Assembly (NCBI GenBank): GCA_021156365.1
Contig: JAJNDK010000005.1
Coordinates: 1 to 64,000, forward strand
DNA length: 64,000 nucleotides
Reading direction: 5' to 3'
From: Bacteroidota bacterium
GTDB lineage: Bacteria > Bacteroidota > Bacteroidia > B-17B0 > Aurantibacillaceae
Positions 29,873-38,371 of the stretch are shown piece after piece; within the stretch, counting starts at the first letter, position 1; each line of letters begins with the position of its first letter. The notes beneath the pieces are model-generated. The model did no database searches. It had not been told where the DNA came from and saw only the letters and a list, made by a program, of their open reading frames with translations. The translations under genes were made by a program, and so were the position numbers.

Positions 29873-30523
29873 TTAATGTTTAGCTTCTTCTTTTTTCACT
29901 TCACCCGCTGGTGTAACTACGGCAACTGAATCAGCAGCAGGAGGTGCATTACGTACTCCCTGAAGTTTTTGTACATAGTGTACCAGTTTCCAACGCTCAT
30001 CCGCATTGAGCATCAGCTCGTGCGGGCCCATTGCATTTTTTCCTTTGGAGATCGAGTAGAAGATCTTTCCTTCCGACAGATTTTTCAGCGTACCGCCATC
30101 GTATGCAGGTGGTTGTCCCGGCATTTTCAATCCTACTTTTCCGTCGCCGTGTCCGCCATCACCATGACAGTGTACACAGAATTTTCCGTAGATCACTTCA
30201 CCTTCTTTTTCTACTGCCGGGCTGAAAGGGATCGGGTTTTTCAGGTTATCTGCCATTTCGTAGGTCATTCCTTTTGGAATAGAAGGCAGGTAATCGCGTG
30301 CGATGGTTCCGGCAACCGGTAAACGTGCAGCTTTCAATGTGTCTCCGGTAGCTGTTACATATTCATTGTAATATCTTAAGCCACGTGTGCGGTACATGTC
30401 GGGCATGAACTCAAACCCCGGGCTGTTTGGCACATCTTCGCAGGATGTTAAACCTGCAACAAATGCAAGGGCTACCGCCGATACTGCAAATGCTTTTAGG
30501 TTTATATACTTATTTAGTTTCAT
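29873..30523 (-). CDS. actE: Alternative complex III subunit ActE, monohaem cytochrome c lipoprotein
   Basis: 216 residues. Residues 1-27 are a lipoprotein signal and 'LTSC' places the lipidated Cys at 28. One CxxCH motif, 'CVHCHGDGGHGDG', binds a single haem c; the axial Met is probably in 'NAMGPHELMLNADERW'. The C terminus is Ala/Val/Lys-rich and disordered-looking. It is the periplasmic electron exit of ACIII, likely docking to the oxidase. The start is 74 bases after the actD stop, the longest gap in the operon. Confidence 0.95.
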   Translation of the reverse strand: MKLNKYINLKAFAVSAVALAFVAGLTSCEDVPNSPGFEFMPDMYRTRGLRYYNEYVTATGDTLKAARLPVAGTIARDYLPSIPKGMTYEMADNLKNPIPFSPAVEKEGEVIYGKFCVHCHGDGGHGDGKVGLKMPGQPPAYDGGTLKNLSEGKIFYSISKGKNAMGPHELMLNADERWKLVHYVQKLQGVRNAPPAADSVAVVTPAGEVKKEEAKH

Positions 30524-30597
30524 CTTTGTGATGTTATATTTTTCTATTTGTAAGATGGATTGGCTATAGCCAGTTCATCGTTTGCCGATTTTCTTTA

Positions 30598-31143
30598 TTA
30601 ATGATGTTTTTCAGTAATAACTCCTTTGTGATTTACCTCGCTTGCACCTGTTAATCTCAGGATCTCTCCTGCTTTCGTAGATTGCTCGTCGTTCAGCTCG
30701 AGATAGATCATAAATTTATCATCTGTTGTGCGTGGATCCGGGTTTTTTGCTTTAGCTCCCGGCACCAGCCAGCAACGAAGCAGGTAGGTCAATGCCAAAC
30801 CATGTGCTGCACAAAATACAGTAGATTCGAACGTGATCGGGATGAAAGCCGGAACCGCCATGAAGTATTCGAAGCTTGGTTTTCCACCGATATCAGTAGG
30901 CCAGTCGGTCACCATCATGTACCACATCATCCAGGTAGCAAGGCTTGCTCCGGTCAATCCATAAAGGAAAGCGCAGATAGCCAAACGTGTACGCGGAACA
31001 CCAATGATCGGATCGATCCCGTGGATAGGAAATGGCGTAAATACATCTTTAATGCGGATACCTTCTGCACGAAGCTTTTTACATCCTTCCAACAAAGGAA
31101 CTTCGTCGTCGTATATTCCGTGTATGATCTGTTTTGTACTCAT
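30598..31143 (-). CDS. actD: Alternative complex III subunit ActD (DUF3341)
   Basis: 181 residues with two membrane helices (about residues 60-82 and 98-122) and a cytoplasmic N-terminal domain ('GIYDDEVPLLEGCKKLRAEG', then 'PFPIHGID'). This is the standard DUF3341 signature of ActD. It packs beside the NrfD-like subunits and has no cofactor. It sits 24 bases after actC in the conserved ActABCDEF order. Confidence 0.95.
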   Translation of the reverse strand: MSTKQIIHGIYDDEVPLLEGCKKLRAEGIRIKDVFTPFPIHGIDPIIGVPRTRLAICAFLYGLTGASLATWMMWYMMVTDWPTDIGGKPSFEYFMAVPAFIPITFESTVFCAAHGLALTYLLRCWLVPGAKAKNPDPRTTDDKFMIYLELNDEQSTKAGEILRLTGASEVNHKGVITEKHH

Positions 31144-31167
31144 ATCGATATAAATCTAATTCGTTAA

Positions 31168-32556
31168 TTAATGATGTGCGTGTGCCTCGGCTGCTTTTTT
31201 CTGTGCTTCACCGGATGCTTTCAGGATCGATTTCAACTCTGCCTGTGCAATTACAGGGAATGTACGTGCATACAACAGGAAGAAGGTGAAGAACATCCCG
31301 ATCGTACCAACAAAAATCCCGATATCCACAAATGTAGGGTGATACATGTTCCAGGTACCCGGAACGAATGTACGGCACAGGGTAGGAACGATGATCACAA
31401 AACGCTCGAACCACATACCAATGTTCACTACGATGGAAAGGATGAATGTGAATGCAAGGCTTGTTCGCAATTTCTTAAACCAGAAGAGCTGCGGCGAGAT
31501 CACGTTACAGGTCATCATGGCTGCATAGGCCCACCAGTATGGTCCCGTGGCTCGATTGAGGAAGGCGTACTGCTCGAATTCGACACCTGAATACCATGCT
31601 ACGAAAAGCTCTGTTAAATAGGCAACACCTACAATGGACCCCGTTACGATGATAACGATGTTCATGTATTCGATGTGCTTGATCGTTAAATAGGCTTCGA
31701 GGCTGTATACTTTACGGATGATCAACATCAGCGTTAATACCATCGCGAAACCGGAGAATACCGCACCGGATACGAAATAAGGTGGGAAGATGGTGGTGTG
31801 CCAGCCCGGAACAACGGAGGTGGCAAAGTCAAAGGATACGATGGAGTGAACCGAGAATACGAGTGGTGTGGAAAGACCTGCAAGAACCAATGATACTTCT
31901 TCGAAACGGCTCCAGTGACGTGCACTTCCACCCCATCCGAAAGATAATAAAGCGTATACTTTTTTGCTGATCGGTTTGATAGCACGGTCGCGAACCATTG
32001 CAAAATCAGGGATCAGACCGATGTACCAGAATACGCAGGATACGGTGAAATAAGTAGATACCGCAAAAACGTCCCAGAGGAGCGGAGAGTTGAAGTTAGG
32101 CCACAATGAACCGAATTGGTTTGGCAAAGGGAATAACATGTAATCCAGCCATGGACGTCCGGTGTGTAACAATACGAAAATAGCGGCACACATTACGGCA
32201 AAGATCGTCATCGCCTCAGCTGAACGGTTGATCGCCATACGCCATTTCTGACGGAATAATAATAACACGGCAGAGATGAGTGTTCCGGCGTGACCGATAC
32301 CGATCCACCATACGAAGTTGGTGATATCCCAGGCCCAGTCTACCCCGTTATTGGATCCCCAAACCCCGATACCTGTTCCGATGGTGTATGCCAAACAACC
32401 GATCCCCCAAAGGAAGGTAAGAACGGATATGGTAAATAAGATGTACCAATATTTGTTTGCTTTACCTTCAATAGGCTTAATGATATCATCCGTGATCTGT
32501 CTATACGACTTATCGCCGATGATTAAAGGTTGCCTTATTTTCGATTCTGCGTGCAT
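31168..32556 (-). CDS. actC: Alternative complex III subunit ActC (NrfD/PsrC-like)
   Basis: 462 residues with about 10 membrane helices in the NrfD/PsrC fold. In ACIII this subunit binds menaquinol at its periplasmic side and passes electrons to the iron-sulfur clusters of ActB. Visible family features are the N-terminal 'ITDDIIKPIEGK', a TM region 'WWIGIGHAGTLISAVLLLFRQKWR' (residues quoted in part here for identification) and 'AEAMTIFAVMCA'. The His-rich C terminus (AHAHH) is unconserved. It starts 37 bases after the actB stop. Confidence 0.96.
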   Translation of the reverse strand: MHAESKIRQPLIIGDKSYRQITDDIIKPIEGKANKYWYILFTISVLTFLWGIGCLAYTIGTGIGVWGSNNGVDWAWDITNFVWWIGIGHAGTLISAVLLLFRQKWRMAINRSAEAMTIFAVMCAAIFVLLHTGRPWLDYMLFPLPNQFGSLWPNFNSPLLWDVFAVSTYFTVSCVFWYIGLIPDFAMVRDRAIKPISKKVYALLSFGWGGSARHWSRFEEVSLVLAGLSTPLVFSVHSIVSFDFATSVVPGWHTTIFPPYFVSGAVFSGFAMVLTLMLIIRKVYSLEAYLTIKHIEYMNIVIIVTGSIVGVAYLTELFVAWYSGVEFEQYAFLNRATGPYWWAYAAMMTCNVISPQLFWFKKLRTSLAFTFILSIVVNIGMWFERFVIIVPTLCRTFVPGTWNMYHPTFVDIGIFVGTIGMFFTFFLLYARTFPVIAQAELKSILKASGEAQKKAAEAHAHH

Positions 32557-32593
32557 ATTATTTTTATTCTAAATGTTGAACTAATTTCTTTAT

Positions 32594-35500
32594 TTACGCG
32601 TGAGATTCTTCTTTTTTATCTTCTGTCTTCCCTTCTGTTTTTGCAGCCGGTTTCTCTTCAGGTTCCCAGATGATATCTTCTTCCTGGTTACGAACTTTTG
32701 TCAGATAAGAAATGTTCGGTTTCACCCCCAGCTCATCGAGCAGGTAGTAATTTCTCTCATCTGCACGAAGCTTGGATACTGCTGAGTTCGGATCGTTTGC
32801 ATCACCAAACACGATAGCGTTGGTAGGACATGATTGCTGACAAGCCATTTTAATAGAACCATCTTTCAGCGGAGTTCCCGCTTTTTTCGCTTCCAGCTTA
32901 CCTGCCTGTGTACGCTGAGCACACATAGAGCATTTTTCCATAACACCACGACCACGAACAACTACATCCGGGTTCATCACCATACGGCCTAAATCGTTCG
33001 ATACCGGGTTGTTTGTAGTGAAGTCTGGATTTTCGTTATAGTTGAACCAGTTGAAACGACGTACTTTGAACGGACAGTTGTTTGCACAGTAACGGGTACC
33101 GATACAACGGTTGTATGTCATTTGGTTAACGCCTTCTGTACTGTGGCTGGTAGCCAATACCGGGCAAACCGTTTCACAAGGAGCGTGATTACAATGCTGG
33201 CACATGATCGGCTGGAAGGTTACCTTCGGATTGTTGGAAGGATTCTCCATCTGCAGATACATATCCATTGCGCCTACGTGCTCTTCGTGTGCTTTTACGC
33301 GGTCCATATCGGAAGTGTAGTAACGGTCGATACGCAGCCAGTGCATTTCGCGGGTTTTCATTACCTGAGATTTACCAACAACAGCAACGTTGTTCTCTAC
33401 CGTACAGGCAACTACGCAGGCACCGCAACCGAAACAGGAGTTCAGGTCGATCGCCATAGCCCACAAATGGCCCGGACGCTCGTGTGCGTTCCACAGATCC
33501 ACTTCACCTACAGGCTTAGGGCCTGAATGTGTTGCCAACATCGCTTTCGGGTTGTTGGAAGCAGGATTTTCTTTGTATTGTTTTAATGAAGTTTCACGTA
33601 ACAGGAATTCCTCACGGCCCATGATGGTGTGATGGATCTGTGTTGCAGCGAACTCGAATGAATCAGTTGTATCAGCGATCGTCGCATCGCCTGTCATTTG
33701 GAACGTGTCGTTTGTCCAGGACAGCATTTCAAATGCATTGGCTCCGATACCGTTTGCTACTTTAAGTGTAGGGGCATTGCGGCCGTAGCCTAATGCGATA
33801 CCGATCGTACCTTTTGCCTGACCGGGCTGAGGGTAAACAGGCAAACGTTTTGTAACTCCGTTCATCGTCACATCCACTACGGATGCATCGATATCCTGGC
33901 GAAGCATTTGTTTGTAACCTTTTTCTTTTACATCTTCCGGATGCATGGTTACATAATTGTCCCAGGTTACTTTGGAGATCGGGTCAGGTAATTCCTGCAA
34001 CCATGGATTGTTGCTCTGGTTACCGTTACCTAAAGAAGTTTTTTCGTAAATGGTTACTTCCCACGTTCCGCTTTTTGCAGAAGAAGCTTTTCCTGCGTGG
34101 TCGTTGTAATCAACTACAGGAAGAGTAGCAACGTTTGTTTCGACTTTCGGTTCTCCAGCAACTTTTAATTCCTGCGGAGCTTCAGCTGATTTTACAGTAT
34201 CGTTAACCATTGCTTCCAGAACAGTAGCTACACCCATCAATACGGGCTTGCCGCTTGAATCTTTTGCCATTGGGGCAACCGGTGTTTCCACTATTGCAGC
34301 AGCTTTTGCCACATTGATCTTCAGCGTACCATCATGCAATGTGTGCGCCCAGAAATCATAGAAATTTCCATATTTACCCTGCATCGGGAATACGTGGTTT
34401 TGCCAGTATGCCTGCAGGTAAGTCAAATAATCTGTTTTTACACCTGCCCATTTCAACAGTGTATCCTGCGCCTGGCGTGTTCCTTCGAAACGCGGTGCAA
34501 CAAATAACTGGGAAATAGCCGGTTGCTGTAAAGTGTAAGTGCCTCTTTTCGGATTTGCATCGCCCCAGCTTTCCAGCCAGTTGTTGTCAGGACAAACGTA
34601 ATCAGCTTTCTGAGCTGTTTCATCCATCACCTGTGCAAAGGAAATTTTAACCGGAACTTTTGCATACGCCGTAGCGAAATTCAATTTTGCAGGAGCGGTG
34701 TAAACAGGGTTACAGTTGTAGGTAATGATAGCGCCGATCTTGGTACCAGTCATCATATCATCTACCAGTCCTTTGAACTGCGCATCATCCCCTTGTTTCA
34801 GGTTCAGTGGCATGTCCACATCTACGGATTTACCATAGTTGTCCAGCATTTTATTGATACCGTTGATCAGTACCTGGATGTGTGTATCGTTGGAACCGCA
34901 AACAACGAGGGATTTCCCTTTGTTGTCGGCCAGTTCTTTTGCAATTTTAACGATGGCTTTGTTAGCTGCTTCGTTCGACGTTTTAGCCGCACCGGCTGCA
35001 GCATTTCCTGTAGCTTTTGCGATCTCGTTGTACAATGCAACCACTGCTTTTCCAATTTCGGAAGGCTTGACCATGTAACGCTCATCGGCATTTGCACCGG
35101 TAAGTGACAGGTTCGCTTCGAAATGGTAATGTTTGTTCATTTCGCGGTTCTCTTTGGAAACCTTACGGTTCTCAGCAAACTGAACGGAAAACTCAGTATC
35201 CATTCCCAGCCAGTTGCCTAAGAAATCGCAGGCAAAACCAACGATCACTTTTGCTTTACTGAAATCATAGGAAGAAACTACTTTTTTACTCCATACTTTA
35301 TCGTTCGCATTGCGCAGTGCACTATAGGAAACCGAATCGTACTGGTAAACTTTAGCAGTCGGGTATTTGGATGTAAACTCTGCGATCACCGCTTTGGTGG
35401 AAGGAGAGATAATAGTAGATGAAAGAATAGCGATCTCTTTGCCACCTGCAACAGCATCACTCAGCTGTTTGCCGATAGCTCCGTCAACAGTAGCCCAGGT

Positions 35501-35971
35501 AGCTCCTGTTCCTTTGGCCATTGGCCCTGTTAAGCGTGCTTCGTCATACAACGAAAGAACAGCAGACTGAACACGTGCGCTGGTACCTCCATTGGTTCCT
35601 TTTGCCAGCTCATTCCCTTCGATTTTGATAGGACGGCCTTCACGTGTTTTCACCAATACAGCAGCATAATCATGCCCGTCGTAGAAAGTGGAAGCGTAGA
35701 AGTTGGCTACCCCAGGGGTAATCTCTTCCGGTTTCACTACATACGGAATGGATTTGATCACAGGCGTTTCGCAGGAAGCCAAAACAGCAGCAGTGGTGGT
35801 GAAACCCATTACCTTTAAGAAATCACGGCGTGAAGTATTGGATGATTGTTCATCATTCAATAGACCTTCCATAGGAAGTTCTTCGGCGAACTCGTTATTG
35901 GTGTTTTTTTGGAACTCCGGGCTGTTATGCAGTTCCGGTAATCCTTTCCAATATCTTTTATTAGTACCCAT
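32594..35971 (-). CDS. actB: Alternative complex III subunit ActB (Tat-exported Mo-oxidoreductase-like and Fe-S fusion)
   Basis: 1,125 residues. A Tat motif 'SRRDFLKVMGF' at 47-57 is followed by a lipobox with Cys67 ('VLASC'), so the protein is Tat-exported and probably lipidated. Residues about 70-750 resemble the molybdopterin oxidoreductase fold, which in this family holds no molybdenum cofactor. The C-terminal third carries four Cys groups: 'CFGCGACVVAC', 'CQHCNHAPCETVC', 'CIGTRYCANNC' and 'CSMC...CQQSC', giving the family's three [4Fe-4S] and one [3Fe-4S] clusters. These wire quinol oxidation in ActC to the haems of ActA. It starts 34 bases after actA. Confidence 0.97.
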   Translation of the reverse strand: MGTNKRYWKGLPELHNSPEFQKNTNNEFAEELPMEGLLNDEQSSNTSRRDFLKVMGFTTTAAVLASCETPVIKSIPYVVKPEEITPGVANFYASTFYDGHDYAAVLVKTREGRPIKIEGNELAKGTNGGTSARVQSAVLSLYDEARLTGPMAKGTGATWATVDGAIGKQLSDAVAGGKEIAILSSTIISPSTKAVIAEFTSKYPTAKVYQYDSVSYSALRNANDKVWSKKVVSSYDFSKAKVIVGFACDFLGNWLGMDTEFSVQFAENRKVSKENREMNKHYHFEANLSLTGANADERYMVKPSEIGKAVVALYNEIAKATGNAAAGAAKTSNEAANKAIVKIAKELADNKGKSLVVCGSNDTHIQVLINGINKMLDNYGKSVDVDMPLNLKQGDDAQFKGLVDDMMTGTKIGAIITYNCNPVYTAPAKLNFATAYAKVPVKISFAQVMDETAQKADYVCPDNNWLESWGDANPKRGTYTLQQPAISQLFVAPRFEGTRQAQDTLLKWAGVKTDYLTYLQAYWQNHVFPMQGKYGNFYDFWAHTLHDGTLKINVAKAAAIVETPVAPMAKDSSGKPVLMGVATVLEAMVNDTVKSAEAPQELKVAGEPKVETNVATLPVVDYNDHAGKASSAKSGTWEVTIYEKTSLGNGNQSNNPWLQELPDPISKVTWDNYVTMHPEDVKEKGYKQMLRQDIDASVVDVTMNGVTKRLPVYPQPGQAKGTIGIALGYGRNAPTLKVANGIGANAFEMLSWTNDTFQMTGDATIADTTDSFEFAATQIHHTIMGREEFLLRETSLKQYKENPASNNPKAMLATHSGPKPVGEVDLWNAHERPGHLWAMAIDLNSCFGCGACVVACTVENNVAVVGKSQVMKTREMHWLRIDRYYTSDMDRVKAHEEHVGAMDMYLQMENPSNNPKVTFQPIMCQHCNHAPCETVCPVLATSHSTEGVNQMTYNRCIGTRYCANNCPFKVRRFNWFNYNENPDFTTNNPVSNDLGRMVMNPDVVVRGRGVMEKCSMCAQRTQAGKLEAKKAGTPLKDGSIKMACQQSCPTNAIVFGDANDPNSAVSKLRADERNYYLLDELGVKPNISYLTKVRNQEEDIIWEPEEKPAAKTEGKTEDKKEESHA

Positions 35972-36005
35972 CTATGTTGAAACGTTTACGTTCGTAATTA
36001 ATTTA

Positions 36006-37283
36006 TTAATAATGACATTTAGCACACTCCAGACCGCCCATCTGAGCTACGGTGAAGGTTTTTAAATGCTGATCTTTGTATTTGTTTTTCAGGTAAGCGT
36101 GCAATTTATCGTAGTATGCATTTCCTTCCATCGCCACATCTGTTTTGCGGTGACAATCAATACACCAGCCCATTGTTAACGGAGATTTTTGCTCTGCAAC
36201 AGTCATTTCCTTCACATTACCGTGACAGGTAGCGCACTCCTGCTTACCTACAACCACGTGTTGAGAGTGATTGAAGTATACGTGATCAGGAAGATTGTGA
36301 ACTTTGATCCACTGGATCGGGTTTTGTTTGCTGAGGTCGTAAGTTCCGGTTTTTGCATCGAAACCTGCCGCCGCGTAGATCTTGGAGATCTCTTTGTCGG
36401 CATACTGAGGACCTGTTTGAATGGATTTGTGACAGTTCATACACACGTTTACGGTAGGGATACCTGCGTGGCGTGATTTTTCTACCGAGTTGTGACAGTA
36501 TTGGCAAGCGATGCCATTGTCTCCGGCGTGTAGTTTGTGAGAGAATTTAATTGGCTGCTCCGGTTTATAACCTTTGTCGGAAGCATCATCGTAATAAACA
36601 CCTACCATCCAAAGGCTGTTCCAGCAGCTGCGCATGCCTAACAACACGATGATGATACAGCAAACACCGATGAAACGGCGATGACTTGCCATCCAGTCTC
36701 TTGATTCCTGCCAGAATGTTTTTGCTAATTCTTCATCCGGTGTGTGCTCTGCCACTGCAGACATCGAATTACGAACACCTCTTAAAATTCCGATCAGGAT
36801 AGCGAGGATAACGATGATGATCAGGATGATGTACAATGGATCTATACCGCCTTTTGCCTCAACTACCTGCTCACCAGTAGTTCCACCTGTGGTTGTGCTT
36901 GAAGTTGTGGTCGTTGCATCTCCTTTTTTCAGATATGCGATAACCTCATCGATATCGGCATCTGTAAGAGTTCCTTCGAACACGGTCATGGTAGCGCCGC
37001 CATTTTCTTTCAGGATCTTTGTGGCATACTGATCACCCGATTTGATCATTTTTTCCGAATTTTTGATCCAGTCATGCAGCCATTTTCCGGGAGGCACCCT
37101 GTCCATAACCCCCGCTAAGCCGGGGCCGGTAAGGTGTTGGTCGGTCATCGAGTGACAAACTGCACAATTTTGTTTGAAGATGGCTTTACCATCAGCAGCG
37201 GATGCTTTTGGAGTGAATACGAAACCCGCGAGAATCAAGCCCATCAAGAGGTTCAGAGCTGATCGGGAAATATCTTTTATCAT
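36006..37283 (-). CDS. actA: Alternative complex III subunit ActA, six-haem cytochrome c (monohaem domain fused to pentahaem domain)
   Basis: 425 residues with six CxxCH motifs. Residues 1-29 are an export signal; a class I cytochrome c domain follows with CAVCH at 40-44 and 'GPGLAGVMDR'. A membrane helix (about 148-170), a linker and another helix near 200-220 lead to the ActA pentahaem domain with CQYCH, CMNCH, CATCH, CIDCH and, four residues from the end, CAKCH. The five C-terminal haems form the usual electron wire from ActB to ActE; the extra N-terminal haem is a fusion. It is the first gene of the operon, and a good -7 element lies upstream. Confidence 0.95.
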   Translation of the reverse strand: MIKDISRSALNLLMGLILAGFVFTPKASAADGKAIFKQNCAVCHSMTDQHLTGPGLAGVMDRVPPGKWLHDWIKNSEKMIKSGDQYATKILKENGGATMTVFEGTLTDADIDEVIAYLKKGDATTTTSSTTTGGTTGEQVVEAKGGIDPLYIILIIIVILAILIGILRGVRNSMSAVAEHTPDEELAKTFWQESRDWMASHRRFIGVCCIIIVLLGMRSCWNSLWMVGVYYDDASDKGYKPEQPIKFSHKLHAGDNGIACQYCHNSVEKSRHAGIPTVNVCMNCHKSIQTGPQYADKEISKIYAAAGFDAKTGTYDLSKQNPIQWIKVHNLPDHVYFNHSQHVVVGKQECATCHGNVKEMTVAEQKSPLTMGWCIDCHRKTDVAMEGNAYYDKLHAYLKNKYKDQHLKTFTVAQMGGLECAKCHY

Positions 37284-37312
37284 ACTAAACGTTTACTTTT
37301 TTATGACATTCC

Positions 37313-37331
37313 AATGACAAATACGGTCATT
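37313..37331. promoter_or_regulatory. Possible operator palindrome in the act operon leader
   Basis: AATGAC-N7-GTCATT is a perfect 6-bp inverted repeat located 30-48 bases before the actA start, just downstream of the expected transcription start. Its 19-bp symmetry would suit a dimeric regulator such as a CRP/FNR-type protein, but no regulator gene is nearby. Confidence 0.35.
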
Positions 37332-37341
37332 GTTCGGGACG

Positions 37342-37367
37342 CAAATTTAATAGGATATTATATTCAA
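37342..37367 (-). promoter_or_regulatory. Candidate promoter of the act-cox operon
   Basis: On the minus strand TAAATTTG (37349-37342) matches the Bacteroidota -7 consensus TAnnTTTG in all fixed positions. A TTG lies 15 bases upstream (37367-37365), a little closer than the usual spacing. It leaves a leader of about 50 bases before actA. Confidence 0.45.
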
Positions 37368-37534
37368 GAGACTGAAAACGTTAATTTTTTTAACGATTTT
37401 GTTAATTTATAATCGTTCTAAATAAGATGTTTTTTTAGTCGATAGGAAAAGGATTTTAGTCTAAACGATTCTTTTTACAAACTTTTGCGCTTTTTTAATT
37501 TTTTTCCATCTTCAAACACAGCATATTTGTAATT

Positions 37535-38368
37535 GTGAACAGGGATAAAACATATTGCCCCATCGGTTTTTTCGATTCAGGCTATGGCGGACTCACCGTG
37601 CTGAAAGAAGTGATGCAAACACTGCCTCAGTATGATTATGTATACCTGGGCGACAATGCCCGTGCACCCTACGGTTCCCGCTCGTTTGAGAGTGTATACG
37701 AATATACACTTGAGTGTGTGCAAAAGCTGTTCAATATGGGTTGTGAGCTGATCATCCTGGCTTGCAATACTGCATCTGCCAAGGCACTGCGTACCATCCA
37801 GCAAAAAGATCTGCCGGGCATCTCTCCTTCCAAGCGTGTGTTGGGTGTGATCCGGCCAACAACGGAAGTGGTAAAGAACTACACCAAAACCAATCACATT
37901 GGTTTGTTGGCTACGCAGGGAACGGTTACTTCCCAGTCTTATCCTATCGAATTGCATAAATTTGCCCCGGAGATACAGGTATTCCAACAGGCCTGCCCGA
38001 TGTGGGTGCCGCTGATAGAAAGCGGTGCGGCAAATACGCCCGGTGCTGATTATTTTCTTGAAACCGACATCCGGCAATTGCTGGATCAATCATCACAGAT
38101 AGATACTGTGATATTAGGCTGCACACATTATCCACTCCTGCTTTCGAAGATAAAAAAACACCTGCCTCCACATGTGTCTATTGTGATGCAGGGTGAGATA
38201 ATTGCAAAAAGCCTGCAGGATTACCTGCAACGTCATCCGGAAATAGAAAATAAATGCAGCAAAAACGGAGAGGTTCGTTTTTATACAACCGACAGTGCAG
38301 AGCAGTTCAGTAAACAGGCTGCGCAGTTTTTTGGGAAAGAAGTGAAAGCAGAACATATTGCCGTATAG
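37535..38368 (+). CDS. murI: Glutamate racemase
   Basis: 277 residues. It converts L-glutamate to D-glutamate for peptidoglycan in the cytoplasm. 'IGFFDSGYGGLTVLKEV' at 10-26 holds the substrate-binding Asp-Ser; the two catalytic Cys are C77 in 'LACNTASAKALR' and C196 in 'ILGCTHYPLL'. Length is normal for the family. The start is GTG at 37535, which gives the expected N terminus; a near-consensus CATATTTG lies only 5 bases before it, so the message may be nearly leaderless. It is divergent from the act operon and ends 3 bases before the convergent T9SS gene. Confidence 0.96.
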   Translation: MNRDKTYCPIGFFDSGYGGLTVLKEVMQTLPQYDYVYLGDNARAPYGSRSFESVYEYTLECVQKLFNMGCELIILACNTASAKALRTIQQKDLPGISPSKRVLGVIRPTTEVVKNYTKTNHIGLLATQGTVTSQSYPIELHKFAPEIQVFQQACPMWVPLIESGAANTPGADYFLETDIRQLLDQSSQIDTVILGCTHYPLLLSKIKKHLPPHVSIVMQGEIIAKSLQDYLQRHPEIENKCSKNGEVRFYTTDSAEQFSKQAAQFFGKEVKAEHIAV

Positions 38369-38371
38369 GGC

